From Chromatocurvus halotolerans (GTDB lineage: Bacteria > Pseudomonadota > Gammaproteobacteria > Pseudomonadales > Halieaceae): a DNA stretch of 64,000 bases. The notes under the pieces were generated by a model. That model searched no databases. It saw only the letters and a program-made list of their open reading frames with translations, and was not told where the DNA came from. A program made the position numbers and the translations under genes. Each line of letters starts with the position of its first letter. Position 1 is the stretch's first letter. The stretch spans positions 372,001 through 436,000 of the forward strand of contig NZ_SLWX01000001.1 in assembly GCF_004340525.1 (NCBI RefSeq). Direction: 5' to 3'. Of this stretch, positions 34,264 through 45,470 are shown piece by piece.

Positions 34264-37251
34264 ATGTTGCAAAGAAAACCACTAACGATGGCCGTCAGCG
34301 CCGCTATCGGTGCGTCCGCCTTCCTGGTTGCTGCGCCTTCAAGCGCTCAACAAGAGCAAATGGTCGAAGAGGTCGTCGTAACCGGTTCTCGACTTCAGAC
34401 CAACCCAAACCTCGTGTCTGCAACGCCAGTATTGAGCGTGTCTGGTGAGCAGGCACAGATCCGCGGTAATACCCGGATCGAGGACTTTATCAATGTCTTG
34501 CCGCAGGCGTTTGCCGCGCAGGCCTCGGAGACGGCCAACGGAGCGACGGGTACAGCTCAGCTCAACCTGCGCGGCTTGGGCGCGATTCGAACTCTGGTTC
34601 TTATCAATGGTCGTCGGCTTCCCTTGGGCTCTTCTTCCTCTCCCGCAGCTAACCTCGATCTCATCCCGACGCAGCTTGTAGAGCGCGTTGATATCGTCAC
34701 CGGTGGCGCCTCCGCGGTTTACGGCTCCGACGCCGTCTCCGGTGTTGCCAACTTCGTTCTCAAGAAGGATTTCGAAGGAATCGAGATCGGTGGCCAGTAT
34801 GGCGCCAACTACAATGCCAACGACGATGGTCCCTGGGATCAGGTTCAGGCAGCTGCTGGTTTCCCGAGCGCGGATAGCACTATCGACGGCGACGAGGCGC
34901 TCCTCTACGGCATCATGGGCGTGAACACGGAAGATGGCCGCGGCAATCTGACGTTTTATGCCTCCTACGAGGATCGGGAGGAGATCCTGCAAGGTGATCG
35001 AGCCGTTTCGGCATGCGCCCTGGGCACCGGTTCAGGGCCGACGAGCTTCGCCGGTTACCAGTGTGGTGGATCGTCAAACTTCCGGTCATTCGGCGATCCG
35101 GCCGACGGAAGCGGTAGACGGGTCTTCCTGGAAGACGACGGTACGGCAGTGCCCTTTACGGGCGGTTCTGGCCAGCTGTACAACTTCGGCCCTGTGAATT
35201 TCTTCCAGCGTCCGTCTGAGCGATATCAATTCAGCATGAGCGGTCACTACGAAGTTGCCCCCGATGTCGAGGCCTACACCGAGTTCCAGTACACGAACAA
35301 CGTGTCGGACGCTCAGATCGCCCCGACGGCGACCTTCAGTCCTCTCTGGGACGTAAATTGCGACAACCCGTTCATTCAGAACAACCCCGGAATCCCGCTC
35401 ACCGAAGCCTATGGCTGTACCGCTGCGGACATTGCCGAGGGCACGATCAAGGAGAGCACCCGGACCAACTATCGAAACGTCGAGGGCGGCGGCCGCAACA
35501 GCCGCCTCACCAACACGGCATTCCGCTGGGTGGGTGGCCTGGAAGGCAGCTTTAACGATATCTGGCGTTGGAACGTTTTCGCCCAGTACTCCCAGACAAG
35601 CGACGAGTCCTTCGACAGTAACTACTTCGTGGCTGACCTGGTCAACCAGGCCCTGAACGTGGTGCTCGACGACGACGGTAATCCTGTGTGTCGGGATCAG
35701 ACCGGCGGCTGCGTTCCCTACAACATTTTTCAGCGCACGGCCGATGGGCAGAGTTTCGTGACACAAGAGGCCCTTGACTTCATCCAGGGCGTTGGGGTCT
35801 CGTCTGGTTCGACCACACAATCGGTGTTTGGTGGCGACATCCAGGTCAACCTCGGTGAATACGGCGTAAGCCTCCCATGGACGGATGCGGGTGTCGGTCT
35901 TCTTGTGGGCGCCGAGTACCGGACAGACGAGCTCGACTTCAGGCCGGACCAGGCGCTTCGGACCGGTGGCCTTGGCGGAGCAATCCAGCCGCCCGTCTCG
36001 GGAGAGGTGGACGTGAGTGAAGTTTTCGCCGAAGTCGAGGTGCCGATCATAACGGGTGCGCGGTTTGCTGAGGAACTCACCTTCCGCGGACAGTACCGAT
36101 ACTCGCAGTACGAGGCGTTCGGTAACGACGTTGGGAATGACTTCAATACCAACGCGTATGGCGCCTCTTTGTCTTGGGCTCCTACCTCCGACGTGAAGCT
36201 GCGTGCCCAGTACCAACGGGCGGTGCGTGCACCCAACATCGTCGAGTTGTACGACGGGCTTGCCAACGGCCTGCCCAACCTCACCTCGAAAGGGACGCAG
36301 ATTATCAACGGTACCGAGGTGGAGGTCTTTGATCCCTGCTCCGGCCCTAACCCGCTTGCATCATTCGATGTGTGTGCCCGCACTGGCGTAACAGAGGGGC
36401 AGTACGGAAGTATCGCTGACACGGCGTCCGGCCAGGCCGGATCGATCACGGGCGGTAATCCGAATCTCGATCCGGAAGTTGCAGATACGGTTACTTTCGG
36501 TGTGGTCATTACCCCCGAGGCATTGCCGGGTCTTACGGTCAGCATCGATTATTTCGACATAACGATCGAAGATGCCATCGCCCAGGGTGTACCTGCACAG
36601 GTTACGTTCGATAACTGTCTTGCCGGAAACCTCTCGTTCTGCGACTTCATCAGACGCGGTCCTCGTGGTGACCTCGAAGGCAACCAGCCGGGCTTTGGTT
36701 TCGTTCAGACCCAGGTCAATATCGCCGAGCGTGCGACCAGCGGTGTGGACCTGCAGGTAAACTACTCGTTTGACCTGTCCGGTGGACATACCGTGGGCAT
36801 CGATTATGCTTCGACGATCCTCGATTCGCTGGCACTGACGCCATTCCCGGGGGGAGAGGACGTCGAATGTGCTGGATTTTTCGGGAATGCATGCCAGGAC
36901 GGCGGTATCGGCACGGGTGCCAACCCCGAGTACCGGCATCGTCTGAACGTATCCTGGTATACGCCCTGGAATGTGTCGTTGATCGGAACGTGGCGGTACT
37001 TCGGTGAGACGGATAACGACGATACAACGGACGAGTTCCAGTCGACCTTCGATGCCATCAATTACCTTGACCTGACTGCGAGCTACGACATCACCGATAA
37101 AATCACGGCGCGTGTCGGTGCGCTCAACGTGCTGGGCGAACAGCCCCCGGTCTTTACTGGAGCAGGTCCGTCCCTCGGTAACGGCAACACCTACCCCACG
37201 ATCTTCGAGATCGGCACTCAGCTCTTCGGCACAGTAACCGCCCGGTTCTGA
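34264..37251 (+). CDS. TonB-dependent outer-membrane receptor
   Basis: 995 residues. A signal peptide (to PSSAQQ) is followed by the TonB-box-like EEVVVTGSR, the plug domain (about residues 45-170; LNLRGLGAIRTLVLINGRRLP, VERVDIVTGGASAVYGSDAVSGVANFVLK) and a long 22-strand-type barrel ending in aromatic-terminal TVTARF, the C-terminal Phe expected of outer-membrane proteins. This subtype, with the TGSR start and large extracellular loops, is common in receptors for peptides or carbohydrates, not only siderophores. Peptidase genes on both sides fit a peptide-related substrate, but no operon partner is seen. An intrinsic terminator follows. The ligand is not determined. Confidence 0.93.
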   Translation: MLQRKPLTMAVSAAIGASAFLVAAPSSAQQEQMVEEVVVTGSRLQTNPNLVSATPVLSVSGEQAQIRGNTRIEDFINVLPQAFAAQASETANGATGTAQLNLRGLGAIRTLVLINGRRLPLGSSSSPAANLDLIPTQLVERVDIVTGGASAVYGSDAVSGVANFVLKKDFEGIEIGGQYGANYNANDDGPWDQVQAAAGFPSADSTIDGDEALLYGIMGVNTEDGRGNLTFYASYEDREEILQGDRAVSACALGTGSGPTSFAGYQCGGSSNFRSFGDPADGSGRRVFLEDDGTAVPFTGGSGQLYNFGPVNFFQRPSERYQFSMSGHYEVAPDVEAYTEFQYTNNVSDAQIAPTATFSPLWDVNCDNPFIQNNPGIPLTEAYGCTAADIAEGTIKESTRTNYRNVEGGGRNSRLTNTAFRWVGGLEGSFNDIWRWNVFAQYSQTSDESFDSNYFVADLVNQALNVVLDDDGNPVCRDQTGGCVPYNIFQRTADGQSFVTQEALDFIQGVGVSSGSTTQSVFGGDIQVNLGEYGVSLPWTDAGVGLLVGAEYRTDELDFRPDQALRTGGLGGAIQPPVSGEVDVSEVFAEVEVPIITGARFAEELTFRGQYRYSQYEAFGNDVGNDFNTNAYGASLSWAPTSDVKLRAQYQRAVRAPNIVELYDGLANGLPNLTSKGTQIINGTEVEVFDPCSGPNPLASFDVCARTGVTEGQYGSIADTASGQAGSITGGNPNLDPEVADTVTFGVVITPEALPGLTVSIDYFDITIEDAIAQGVPAQVTFDNCLAGNLSFCDFIRRGPRGDLEGNQPGFGFVQTQVNIAERATSGVDLQVNYSFDLSGGHTVGIDYASTILDSLALTPFPGGEDVECAGFFGNACQDGGIGTGANPEYRHRLNVSWYTPWNVSLIGTWRYFGETDNDDTTDEFQSTFDAINYLDLTASYDITDKITARVGALNVLGEQPPVFTGAGPSLGNGNTYPTIFEIGTQLFGTVTARF

Positions 37252-37267
37252 GTCGCGGAAAAAGCTG

Positions 37268-37300
37268 AAAGCGGCGGGTTAATCCCGCCGCTTTTTTTTG
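37268..37300 (+). terminator. Intrinsic terminator of the TonB receptor gene
   Basis: AAAGCGGCGGG, a TTAAT loop and CCCGCCGCTTT form an 11-bp stem followed by a T tract. It lies 17 bp after the stop codon. Confidence 0.9.
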
Positions 37301-37336
37301 TGCGCCAGGCATGGCGCTGATCGGGTGCATATAAGG

Positions 37337-37485
37337 CTAGACTCGCTCCATGAGGTTCTTCACGACGGCAATCGTGTCCGAGTAAAGGACAACCTGATCG
37401 CGCGTACCGTGGACAAGCATCAGCGGATCGGCCAGGCCGGCGCTGTGGTATAGCGCCGACCAAACCTCATAGCGTCCCGGTTGAG
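37337..37485 (-). pseudogene. C-terminal relic of a peptidase S9 (prolyl oligopeptidase) gene
   Basis: A minus-strand frame of about 48 codons ends in TAG at 37337 and is closed by a TAG upstream near 37486. It reads PLMLVHGTRDQVVLY then SDTIAVVKNLMERV, the hallmark of the C-terminal catalytic region of S9 peptidases where the catalytic Asp follows LVHGTxD. No start or other part of the gene is present. It marks a decayed gene within the insertion. No other family gives this stretch. Confidence 0.6.
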
Positions 37486-37616
37486 CCTTCTATTGATCGT
37501 CGCTTACTATTATCCCTTGATTGAATGAGCTATTTCGCCGTAGCACGGAAGCGTATGCCCGATGGTGTTAGAGGTCGGCGGGAATAAACCTGACTCCTAC
37601 CTGATAACAAGGAGGT

Positions 37617-38600
37617 ATGCCCGAAGCCATGAACGGGACGGATTCAGAAGCCTGGCAGGACTACTGGGAACAGACCCAGCGAGCCGGCATCGTGCCGGAA
37701 ATCGGTGCACGAGCCCCCGCGCTGCGCGATTTCTGGCTCGCTTTCTTTCGCTCCTGTGCGCTCGCAGAGGAGGGCCACACGCGGGTGCTCGACCTGGGTT
37801 GCGGTCACGGCGCGGTGACTGCGCTGGCTGAGTCCGTTGCCCGCAACGACCAGCGCGACTTCCAATTGACCTGTCTCGACGTGAGTCGCGCAGCCATCGA
37901 CCTGATTAGGGCACAACATCCGGACGTAGCCGCTGTTTGTGCCAGCGCCAACAACATGCCTTTGCCGGACGCTTGCTGTGAACACGTGGTCAGCCAATTT
38001 GGCGTCGAGTACGCCCCGCCCGGGGCCGCCGGCGAGGCCGCCCGGGTTTTGCGCCCCGGCGGCACGGTGGCGTTGATCATGCACCTGAAAAATGGCGCCA
38101 TCTGGGACGAGTGCCGGGGCAATCGGGACGCCCTCGACGGCGTCCGCGACAGCGGTGTGCTGCCGGCCTTCATTCGCCTGGTCGAGGAAAACCTGGCACT
38201 TCGCCGCGGCCGCGGCAGCCGTGACGCATTTGCGCAGGCGGACCGGGACCTCGCCCCTTGCGTGAAGGCGATGGAGGCGGTAATGGATGAGCACGGCAGG
38301 GGCATCGGCGGCGGGCTGGTCTTCCGCACTTATGACGACATCGCCCACATGTATCGGAAAATGGCAGCGTTCGAGCCCGTTGAGGTGATCGCCTGGGCGG
38401 GGGAGGTCCAGAGCACAATGACCGCCTGGCGGGAACGGATGCAGTCTATGCTCGACGCCGCTCTGGACGAGACCGGGCTTGTGGCCTGGCGCGAGCGATT
38501 GGCTTCAGGGGGGCTCACTATGGATGAACCGGCCCGCCTCGCCCTGGGCGACCCCGCCCGCGACGGGGCGTGGATTCTCCGGGGCACCAAGCGGCGTTGA
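37617..38600 (+). CDS. SAM-dependent methyltransferase
   Basis: 327 residues. A class I methyltransferase core is plain: LDLGCGHG (motif I, about residue 60), LTCLDVSRAAIDL, VSQFGVEY and VLRPGGTVALIMH. The start is uncertain: GGAGGT lies directly before the ATG at 37617, too close, and the next ATG at 37629 is 13 bases away. About 130 residues follow the core with no motif I recognise. The substrate is unknown. It lies alone in the insertion region, downstream of an S9 relic and upstream of an IS66 relic, so it may have come with the transferred segment. Confidence 0.85.
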   Translation: MPEAMNGTDSEAWQDYWEQTQRAGIVPEIGARAPALRDFWLAFFRSCALAEEGHTRVLDLGCGHGAVTALAESVARNDQRDFQLTCLDVSRAAIDLIRAQHPDVAAVCASANNMPLPDACCEHVVSQFGVEYAPPGAAGEAARVLRPGGTVALIMHLKNGAIWDECRGNRDALDGVRDSGVLPAFIRLVEENLALRRGRGSRDAFAQADRDLAPCVKAMEAVMDEHGRGIGGGLVFRTYDDIAHMYRKMAAFEPVEVIAWAGEVQSTMTAWRERMQSMLDAALDETGLVAWRERLASGGLTMDEPARLALGDPARDGAWILRGTKRR

Positions 38601-38619
38601 CGGTCGTTCAGCGAAGATG

Positions 38620-39140
38620 CGGATCGCCTGCAGCAGCGCCTCTATGACATCCACCGTTTGGGCCTTCGGCAATTCCGTAAAGACACGACGCAGGTAATCT
38701 AGGGCTCTAGGCCATTGGCCTTGGCAATCTCGATCAGCAGGTAGAGATTGGCGCTGGTTTTTACGCCGGCGGCACCGTCTGGCTCCGACTGGGGTCGTAA
38801 CCAAGTAACACGATCGACTCGCCCGGTGGCCCGCCCCGCTGCAGCCACAAACGGGAATGGGATTGCGCGGTTTTGCCCGTTTCTCTTGGGACCTGCACCG
38901 TCGTCTCATCGGTCTGCAGGACGTCGTACGCCAGCAGATGATCGCGCATCAGATTGAGCAGAGGCTGCACCAGAGTGCCATCCCGGATCATCCAGTTCGC
39001 CAGGCTGTCGATCTTGTCGGCACAGACGGCGGCTCTTTCTTTGTTCTGACCCTGGCAAAGCGCGCGAACGCGCGATTCGTAACGCCGCGGCCACCAGTGC
39101 GCAACACGGCCGCGCGCGACCAGGTCTTTGCGGGGCGACT
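38620..39140 (-). pseudogene. IS66 family transposase relic
   Basis: Two pieces of an IS66 TnpC transposase lie on the minus strand. The upstream one gives LANWMIRDGTLVQPLLNLM, DETTVQV and LWLQRGGPP, from the middle of the protein. After an internal deletion near 38760 the C-terminal part appears (NLYLLIEIAKANGLEP, a stop, DYLRRVFTELPKAQTV). The N-terminus and catalytic centre are missing and frames shift, so it is inactive. Copy 2 of the 113-bp repeat starts about 65 bp beyond its upstream end. Confidence 0.85.
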
Positions 39141-39204
39141 ACATGGCATGGACACACTCAGGTCGTTTTGTTCGGCGCAGGCTTTGGTGGGTATCCTGCC
39201 AGCG

Positions 39205-39317
39205 TGCATCAGGATAAAGCACCTGGACTGCGGTTCAGAAACACGATCTGAAGGTTATGCCCCCCTGCCGCTTTCATCGGCAGGGGGTAGGACACAATAA
39301 AAAGCATGGCCATCGCA
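39205..39317 (+). repeat. 113-bp direct repeat, copy 2
   Basis: Same length and order as copy 1 at 33686 with two substitutions. Its first bases (GCATCAGGATAA) reproduce the last codons and stop of the M17 aminopeptidase gene, although no aminopeptidase gene precedes it here. It is therefore the displaced 3' flank of that gene. Confidence 0.9.
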
Positions 39318-39471
39318 CACCGCCGTCAGCCACTGCAACTGGCGGTCACGCACCCGTACTCTCCGAGCAGCACGCAGCCTGGCGCGGCGTTCCAAATACC
39401 CGCGACGGACGCTAATATATCGCCAGGCTAATAACATCCGCTCTCGCCAACCGGCAGACAAGGACAATAAC

Positions 39472-41352
39472 ATGATCCTGCACCCCAGCTCCGGAAACCG
39501 CGCCCTGTGTCGACCGGCAATACAATGCACGCCGCGTTGGCGATGCAGCGTTCTCGCCGCAGCAACGGCCTGCCTCTTCACCGTGATGATTCTCGCAGGT
39601 CCGGCACAGGCTGCGGCCCGGGCGGAGCGTCTCAACCCCGATTTCGAGAACTACATCGACGACTACCTCGCCGACTTCATGGGCGTTGGCAAGGTGCAGA
39701 ACGAGACGGACTCGGGCGATGCCGTCGCCGCCGGCGAACTCAGCGCGGACAGTTTCGCCCGGCGCATTTCGCTCATGCGCGACTATCTCGCCCGACTGGA
39801 GCGTATCGATCGCAGCAGCCTGAGCGTCGACCAGGACATCGAGTACCGCTTCCTGCAGGGCCAGCTCAAGGCCGACCTGCTGGTCGCCGAGCAGGTGCCG
39901 CGCTGGCGCCAGGACCCGCGTATCTACCTGAACAACGCGCCCGTCGCTTACAAGATCCTCGGCGACCCCCGCGCCATCGACGCCCGCGCGGAAGGCCTGA
40001 TCGGCGACCTGGCCCTGTTGCAGAAGCGGCTCGCCAATGGCGCTGAGAACCTGAATGAGTACATCCCGCGCTGGATAGAGCTGACCCACCTTACGCTGGA
40101 CGGCTTCCGCTCCCTGCTGCAGACTGATCTGCTGGCCTTTGCCGCACGGGTGGAGGACGCGGGACTGCGAACGCGCCTGCTGGCGGAGAACGCCGATGCG
40201 CTCGCCGCCCTCGACCGCTTCCAGGGCTTTCTGCGCGAGGACGTGCCGCAGATGCCGGTCGGCGATTTCCGGGTCGGTCCGGAGGTGTTCAACGCACTGC
40301 AGGAACACCGCTTCATGTTCCCGGAGGACGATATCCACCTGCGCCGCATTGCCCGTGGCGATCCCGGCTTCACCCGCGTCCCAGGATTCCACGAGTGGGG
40401 GCGCCAGCAGTTCGCCATCGTGCAGGATCACCTGCGCATCAAGGCGCGCCGTATCGATTCCGCGCGCAGCTGGCTGGAAATCATCAAGGCCGAGAAGGAA
40501 GATCACTTCTTTGCCGAGCAATTGGTCTACAAACACCACGAGGCCACCCGGGCCACCCGCGACTGGGTGATCGACAACGACCTCGTGAGCATTCCCTGGG
40601 ACGACGACGACTCCATCATGGCCGCAGCGGACCCCAGCATGTGGGCCTCCCAGTGGTGGGGATTCGGTCCCTCGGTGGCGCCGGATTCACCCAGCCGCAA
40701 GTCCGCCTGGCGGGTGATTCCCGTGTCGCCGGACTGGCCGCGGGAAATCCAGGAGGCCAACCTGTCCGAGAAGGACGCCTCCTTCATGTACGCCATCGCC
40801 CCGCATGAGGTCTACCCGGGCCACCACCTGCAGAGCCTGTACCGCAAGGAGAATCCGCGCAAGCTGCGGCGCTACCTGGAGGACTACTCGTCCAACCAGG
40901 CCTGGTGCTACTACATCGAGTGGGAGCTGACCCCGGACCCGCAGTACGGCTGGTTCCCCGAGGACAAGCAGGACGTGTACGAGCTGGAGACCCTGCGCCT
41001 CAAGCTGTGGCGCTTCGGCCGCGTGATCATCGACTCGGGCATCAACACCGGGCGCCTGAGCTACGACGAGGCCGTGGAACTGGAGACCGCGACCATCGGC
41101 TTCGTGCCCCAGGGCGGCCAGATCAACATCGACAACATCGTCGCCCGCACCGGCGCTGACTACGCGGCGCCGACGCTGGGCTACTTCCAGTGGATGCTGC
41201 TGAGAGAGGACTATTTCAGCAAGATGCGCGAACTGGACCAGAAAGGAACGCTGAAGGACTTCCACGACCGCGTGTACCGGATCGGCTTCCTGCCGGTGGT
41301 CCTGGTGCGTGAGGCACTGTTCCATGGGCTGGAGCAGGAGTTCGGCACCTGA
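39472..41352 (+). CDS. Exported DUF885 metalloprotease-like protein
   Basis: 626 residues with AAGGACAATAAC before the ATG and a signal peptide (LAAATACLFTVMILAGPAQA). DUF885 proteins are helical putative metallopeptidases; the hallmark is HEVYPGHHLQ, with His445-Glu446 and His451-His452 here, preceded by SEKDASFMYAIAP. The length and the C-terminal VLVREALFHGLEQEF end fit the family. It is probably a periplasmic peptidase and adds to the many peptide-degrading enzymes in the window. In the ancestral arrangement it likely followed the M17 gene directly, before the intervening insertion. Confidence 0.88.
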   Translation: MILHPSSGNRALCRPAIQCTPRWRCSVLAAATACLFTVMILAGPAQAAARAERLNPDFENYIDDYLADFMGVGKVQNETDSGDAVAAGELSADSFARRISLMRDYLARLERIDRSSLSVDQDIEYRFLQGQLKADLLVAEQVPRWRQDPRIYLNNAPVAYKILGDPRAIDARAEGLIGDLALLQKRLANGAENLNEYIPRWIELTHLTLDGFRSLLQTDLLAFAARVEDAGLRTRLLAENADALAALDRFQGFLREDVPQMPVGDFRVGPEVFNALQEHRFMFPEDDIHLRRIARGDPGFTRVPGFHEWGRQQFAIVQDHLRIKARRIDSARSWLEIIKAEKEDHFFAEQLVYKHHEATRATRDWVIDNDLVSIPWDDDDSIMAAADPSMWASQWWGFGPSVAPDSPSRKSAWRVIPVSPDWPREIQEANLSEKDASFMYAIAPHEVYPGHHLQSLYRKENPRKLRRYLEDYSSNQAWCYYIEWELTPDPQYGWFPEDKQDVYELETLRLKLWRFGRVIIDSGINTGRLSYDEAVELETATIGFVPQGGQINIDNIVARTGADYAAPTLGYFQWMLLREDYFSKMRELDQKGTLKDFHDRVYRIGFLPVVLVREALFHGLEQEFGT

Positions 41353-41593
41353 GAACAGCGATCGGTAGGACATCGGCATCCCCCGAAGCGCACAGGGCCT
41401 GGTCTGCTGCAGACCGTCGCAAGCGCGATAACGTCTCCGCGGAAGCGTTTCTGGAGATGACTTCAAGAGAAAAGCGTTGCTTGGGGTTGCCAGGCAATGC
41501 CAGCCACACCGTGAAAACTGGCAATATTTTTATTACTTTCAGTAGATTACGCTGATTATCTGTGGGCACTTTCCCGCCAGTGCCAGACGCAAA

Positions 41594-41618
41594 ATCACTC
41601 CCACTCGATCGTCGCCGG
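41594..41618 (-). repeat. Copy of the guaA 3' end (att-like site)
   Basis: 25 bases that repeat the guaA terminus at 42313-42337 with one mismatch. On the minus strand it encodes PATIEWE and a stop, as in guaA. It looks like the outer attachment site of an element integrated at guaA. Confidence 0.8.
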
Positions 41619-41652
41619 GGTCTATAACGAATGGATCCCCGATAATAGCGAA

Positions 41653-42255
41653 CTAGACCACCCTGCCAGCCAGGGCCTGCATGCCCAGCGATATGGCAAT
41701 GAGGGCTCCAGCAAGCGCGAGACTGGTGGTGAGCGCGTGTTGGCGCCACACCTCCTCGGCTCGCTCGCCGAAACGCAGTATCAGCCAGGCGAGACCGAAA
41801 TAACGGATACCGCGCGCAACAAAGGCCGCCAGCACGAACAGGTAAAGAGAATAGCCTGAGGCACCTGCGGTAATCATCGCGATCTGAAAAGGAATAGGCA
41901 GTATGCCGAGCGCCAGTATTGCCACAAAGCCGTACTGATCAAAAAAGGCCTGGAAGGATTGGTAGTTCCTCTGCATATCCATGATCTCTATAAACCAGGT
42001 GCCTACCGATTGGTACAGCGTCATGCCCACCCCATACCCCACCAAGGCCCCGACCACGCAACCGAGGGTGGTCACGGTAGCCAGCCGCCCGATCCTGTCC
42101 CGGCTGGCTACCATCAATGGGATCAGAACCAGTTCGATCGGAATAGGAACAAAGAGGGTTTCCAGGAAGGAGGCCACTGCCAGCAACCAGAATACATGCC
42201 GGGAACCGTTGATGCGGTTAAACCACTTCTGTGCTCTTCGGGCTGGGGACGTCAT
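41653..42255 (-). CDS. VTT-domain (DedA/YqaA-like) membrane protein
   Basis: 200 residues from the ATG at 42255; no clear ribosome site. Several membrane helices surround the VTT-type core: FLETLFVPIPIELVLIPLM, GCVVGALVGYGVG, FVAILALGILPIPFQIAMITAG. This PIPFQ pattern is typical of the YqaA/DedA-like group, thought to help membrane lipid or ion homeostasis. It is the only gene between two copies of the guaA 3' end, so it is probably the last cargo of an otherwise lost integrated element, or it was carried in by one. Confidence 0.85.
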   Translation of the reverse strand: MTSPARRAQKWFNRINGSRHVFWLLAVASFLETLFVPIPIELVLIPLMVASRDRIGRLATVTTLGCVVGALVGYGVGMTLYQSVGTWFIEIMDMQRNYQSFQAFFDQYGFVAILALGILPIPFQIAMITAGASGYSLYLFVLAAFVARGIRYFGLAWLILRFGERAEEVWRQHALTTSLALAGALIAISLGMQALAGRVV

Positions 42256-42312
42256 GATGGAATGCGCTACTGGCGGGAATGTCAGCCAATACCAGCCGTA
42301 GCCAGAGGCCTC

Positions 42313-42337
42313 ATCACTCCCACTCAATCGTCGCCGG
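42313..42337 (-). repeat. guaA 3'-end repeat, inner copy
   Basis: The last 25 bases of guaA (stop codon included). The partner copy lies 719 bp away at 41594. Confidence 0.8.
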
Positions 42338-43888
42338 CGGCTTGCTGCTGATGTCGTAAGTCACCCGCGACACCCCGGAAATCTCGTTGATGATGCGGTT
42401 GGAGACCGTTTCCAGAAGCTCATAAGGCAGGTGCGCCCAGCGCGCCGTCATAAAGTCGACAGTTTCCACGGCCCGCAGGGCAATTACGTACTCGTAGCGC
42501 CGGCCATCGCCCACCACACCCACAGACTTCACCGGCAGAAACACGGCAAACGCCTGACTGGTTTTCTCATACCAGCCGGATTGCCTCAGTTCGGCAATAA
42601 AGATGGCGTCGGCCTGGCGCAGCAGTTCGGCGTATTTCTTCTTCACCTCGCCCAGAATGCGCACGCCCAGCCCGGGCCCCGGGAACGGGTGGCGGTACAC
42701 CATGTCGTAGGGCAGGCCCAGCTCGAGGCCGATCTGGCGCACCTCGTCCTTGAACAGTTCGCGCAGCGGCTCCACCAGGGCCATCTTCATGGTTTCCGGC
42801 AGGCCGCCCACGTTGTGATGCGACTTGATAACGTGGGCCTTGCCCGTCGCGCCACCGGCAGACTCGATCACGTCGGGGTAGATGGTTCCCTGGGCCAGCC
42901 AGTTCACGTCCTGGAGCTTGGTCGCCTCGTCGTCAAACACCTCGATAAAGGTATTGCCGATGCGCTTGCGCTTGTCTTCCGGGTCAGCCACGCCCTCAAG
43001 CCGCGACAGGAACAGGTCCTCGGCATCGACGCGGATCACGCGCACGCCCATGTTGCGACCGAACATCTCCATCACCTGGTCGCCCTCATGCAGGCGCAGC
43101 AGGCCATTGTCGACAAAGACACAGGTCAGCTGGTCACCGATGGCGCGGTGCAGCAGCGCGGCAACCACCGAGGAGTCCACGCCGCCGGAAAGCCCAAGCA
43201 GCACCTTGTCCTGGCCGACCGTCTCGCGCACGCGGGCAATGGCATCCTCGACAATATTGGCCGGTGTCCACAGTCGATCGCAGCCACACAGCTCGAGAAC
43301 AAAGTGCTCGAAAATGCGCCGCCCCTGCAGCGTATGGGTGACCTCGGGGTGAAACTGGATGCCGAAGAAGGGCTTTTCCTCGTGGGCCATGCCGGCAATG
43401 GGACAGCTGTCGGTAGCGGCGATAACGTGGAAGCCTTCGGGCAGGGTGGCAACCTTGTCGCCGTGGCTCATCCACACATCCAGCAGGCCATTGCCGTCGG
43501 CGTCAAGATGATCGCGAATATCGTGCAGCAGGCCATTGGTCGCGGTCAGGCGGATCTGTGCGTAGCCGAACTCGCTGGTGGGAGAAGCCGAAACACGGCC
43601 ACCGAACTGCTCCGCCATGGTCTGCATGCCGTAGCAGATGCCGAGCACGGGCACCCCCAGCGTAAAGACGCTGGCGGGGGCGCGCGGGGAGCCGGGCGCC
43701 GGCACAGATTCGGGGCCACCGGAAAGAATGATGCCGTTCGGAGAAAACGCCGAAATGGCGTCGTCGTCGATATCCCAGGGCCTGATCTCGCTGTAGACCC
43801 CCACTTCGCGAACGCGGCGCGCAATGAGCTGTGTGTACTGCGAACCAAAATCCAGAATCAGGATTTTCTGGGCGTGAATGTCTGTCAT
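42314..43888 (-). CDS. guaA: GMP synthase (glutamine-hydrolysing)
   Basis: 524 residues from the ATG at 43888, where the protein starts like E. coli GuaA ([20 protein letters not shown]). It converts XMP to GMP using glutamine and ATP. The glutaminase triad Cys is in GICYGMQ and His/Glu in FHPEVTHT. The ATP-pyrophosphatase P-loop is LSGGVDSS and the C-terminal dimer domain ends PPATIEWE. It follows guaB by 25 bp in the usual guaBA operon. The 3' end is duplicated at 41594, and guaA 3' ends are known integration sites of genomic islands. Confidence 0.97.
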   Translation of the reverse strand: MTDIHAQKILILDFGSQYTQLIARRVREVGVYSEIRPWDIDDDAISAFSPNGIILSGGPESVPAPGSPRAPASVFTLGVPVLGICYGMQTMAEQFGGRVSASPTSEFGYAQIRLTATNGLLHDIRDHLDADGNGLLDVWMSHGDKVATLPEGFHVIAATDSCPIAGMAHEEKPFFGIQFHPEVTHTLQGRRIFEHFVLELCGCDRLWTPANIVEDAIARVRETVGQDKVLLGLSGGVDSSVVAALLHRAIGDQLTCVFVDNGLLRLHEGDQVMEMFGRNMGVRVIRVDAEDLFLSRLEGVADPEDKRKRIGNTFIEVFDDEATKLQDVNWLAQGTIYPDVIESAGGATGKAHVIKSHHNVGGLPETMKMALVEPLRELFKDEVRQIGLELGLPYDMVYRHPFPGPGLGVRILGEVKKKYAELLRQADAIFIAELRQSGWYEKTSQAFAVFLPVKSVGVVGDGRRYEYVIALRAVETVDFMTARWAHLPYELLETVSNRIINEISGVSRVTYDISSKPPATIEWE

Positions 43889-43913
43889 GAGCGGCATCCG
43901 CTAGCGATGACGC

Positions 43914-45450
<1,537 letters not shown>

Positions 45451-45470
45451 ACCGGATCCCTCTTTACTCT

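Larger units (their letters stand above)
38601..39471. other. 871-bp stretch without an intact gene
   Basis: It contains the IS66 relic, copy 2 of the 113-bp repeat at 39205-39317, and about 150 bp of probable promoter and leader for the DUF885 gene. Confidence 0.7.
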
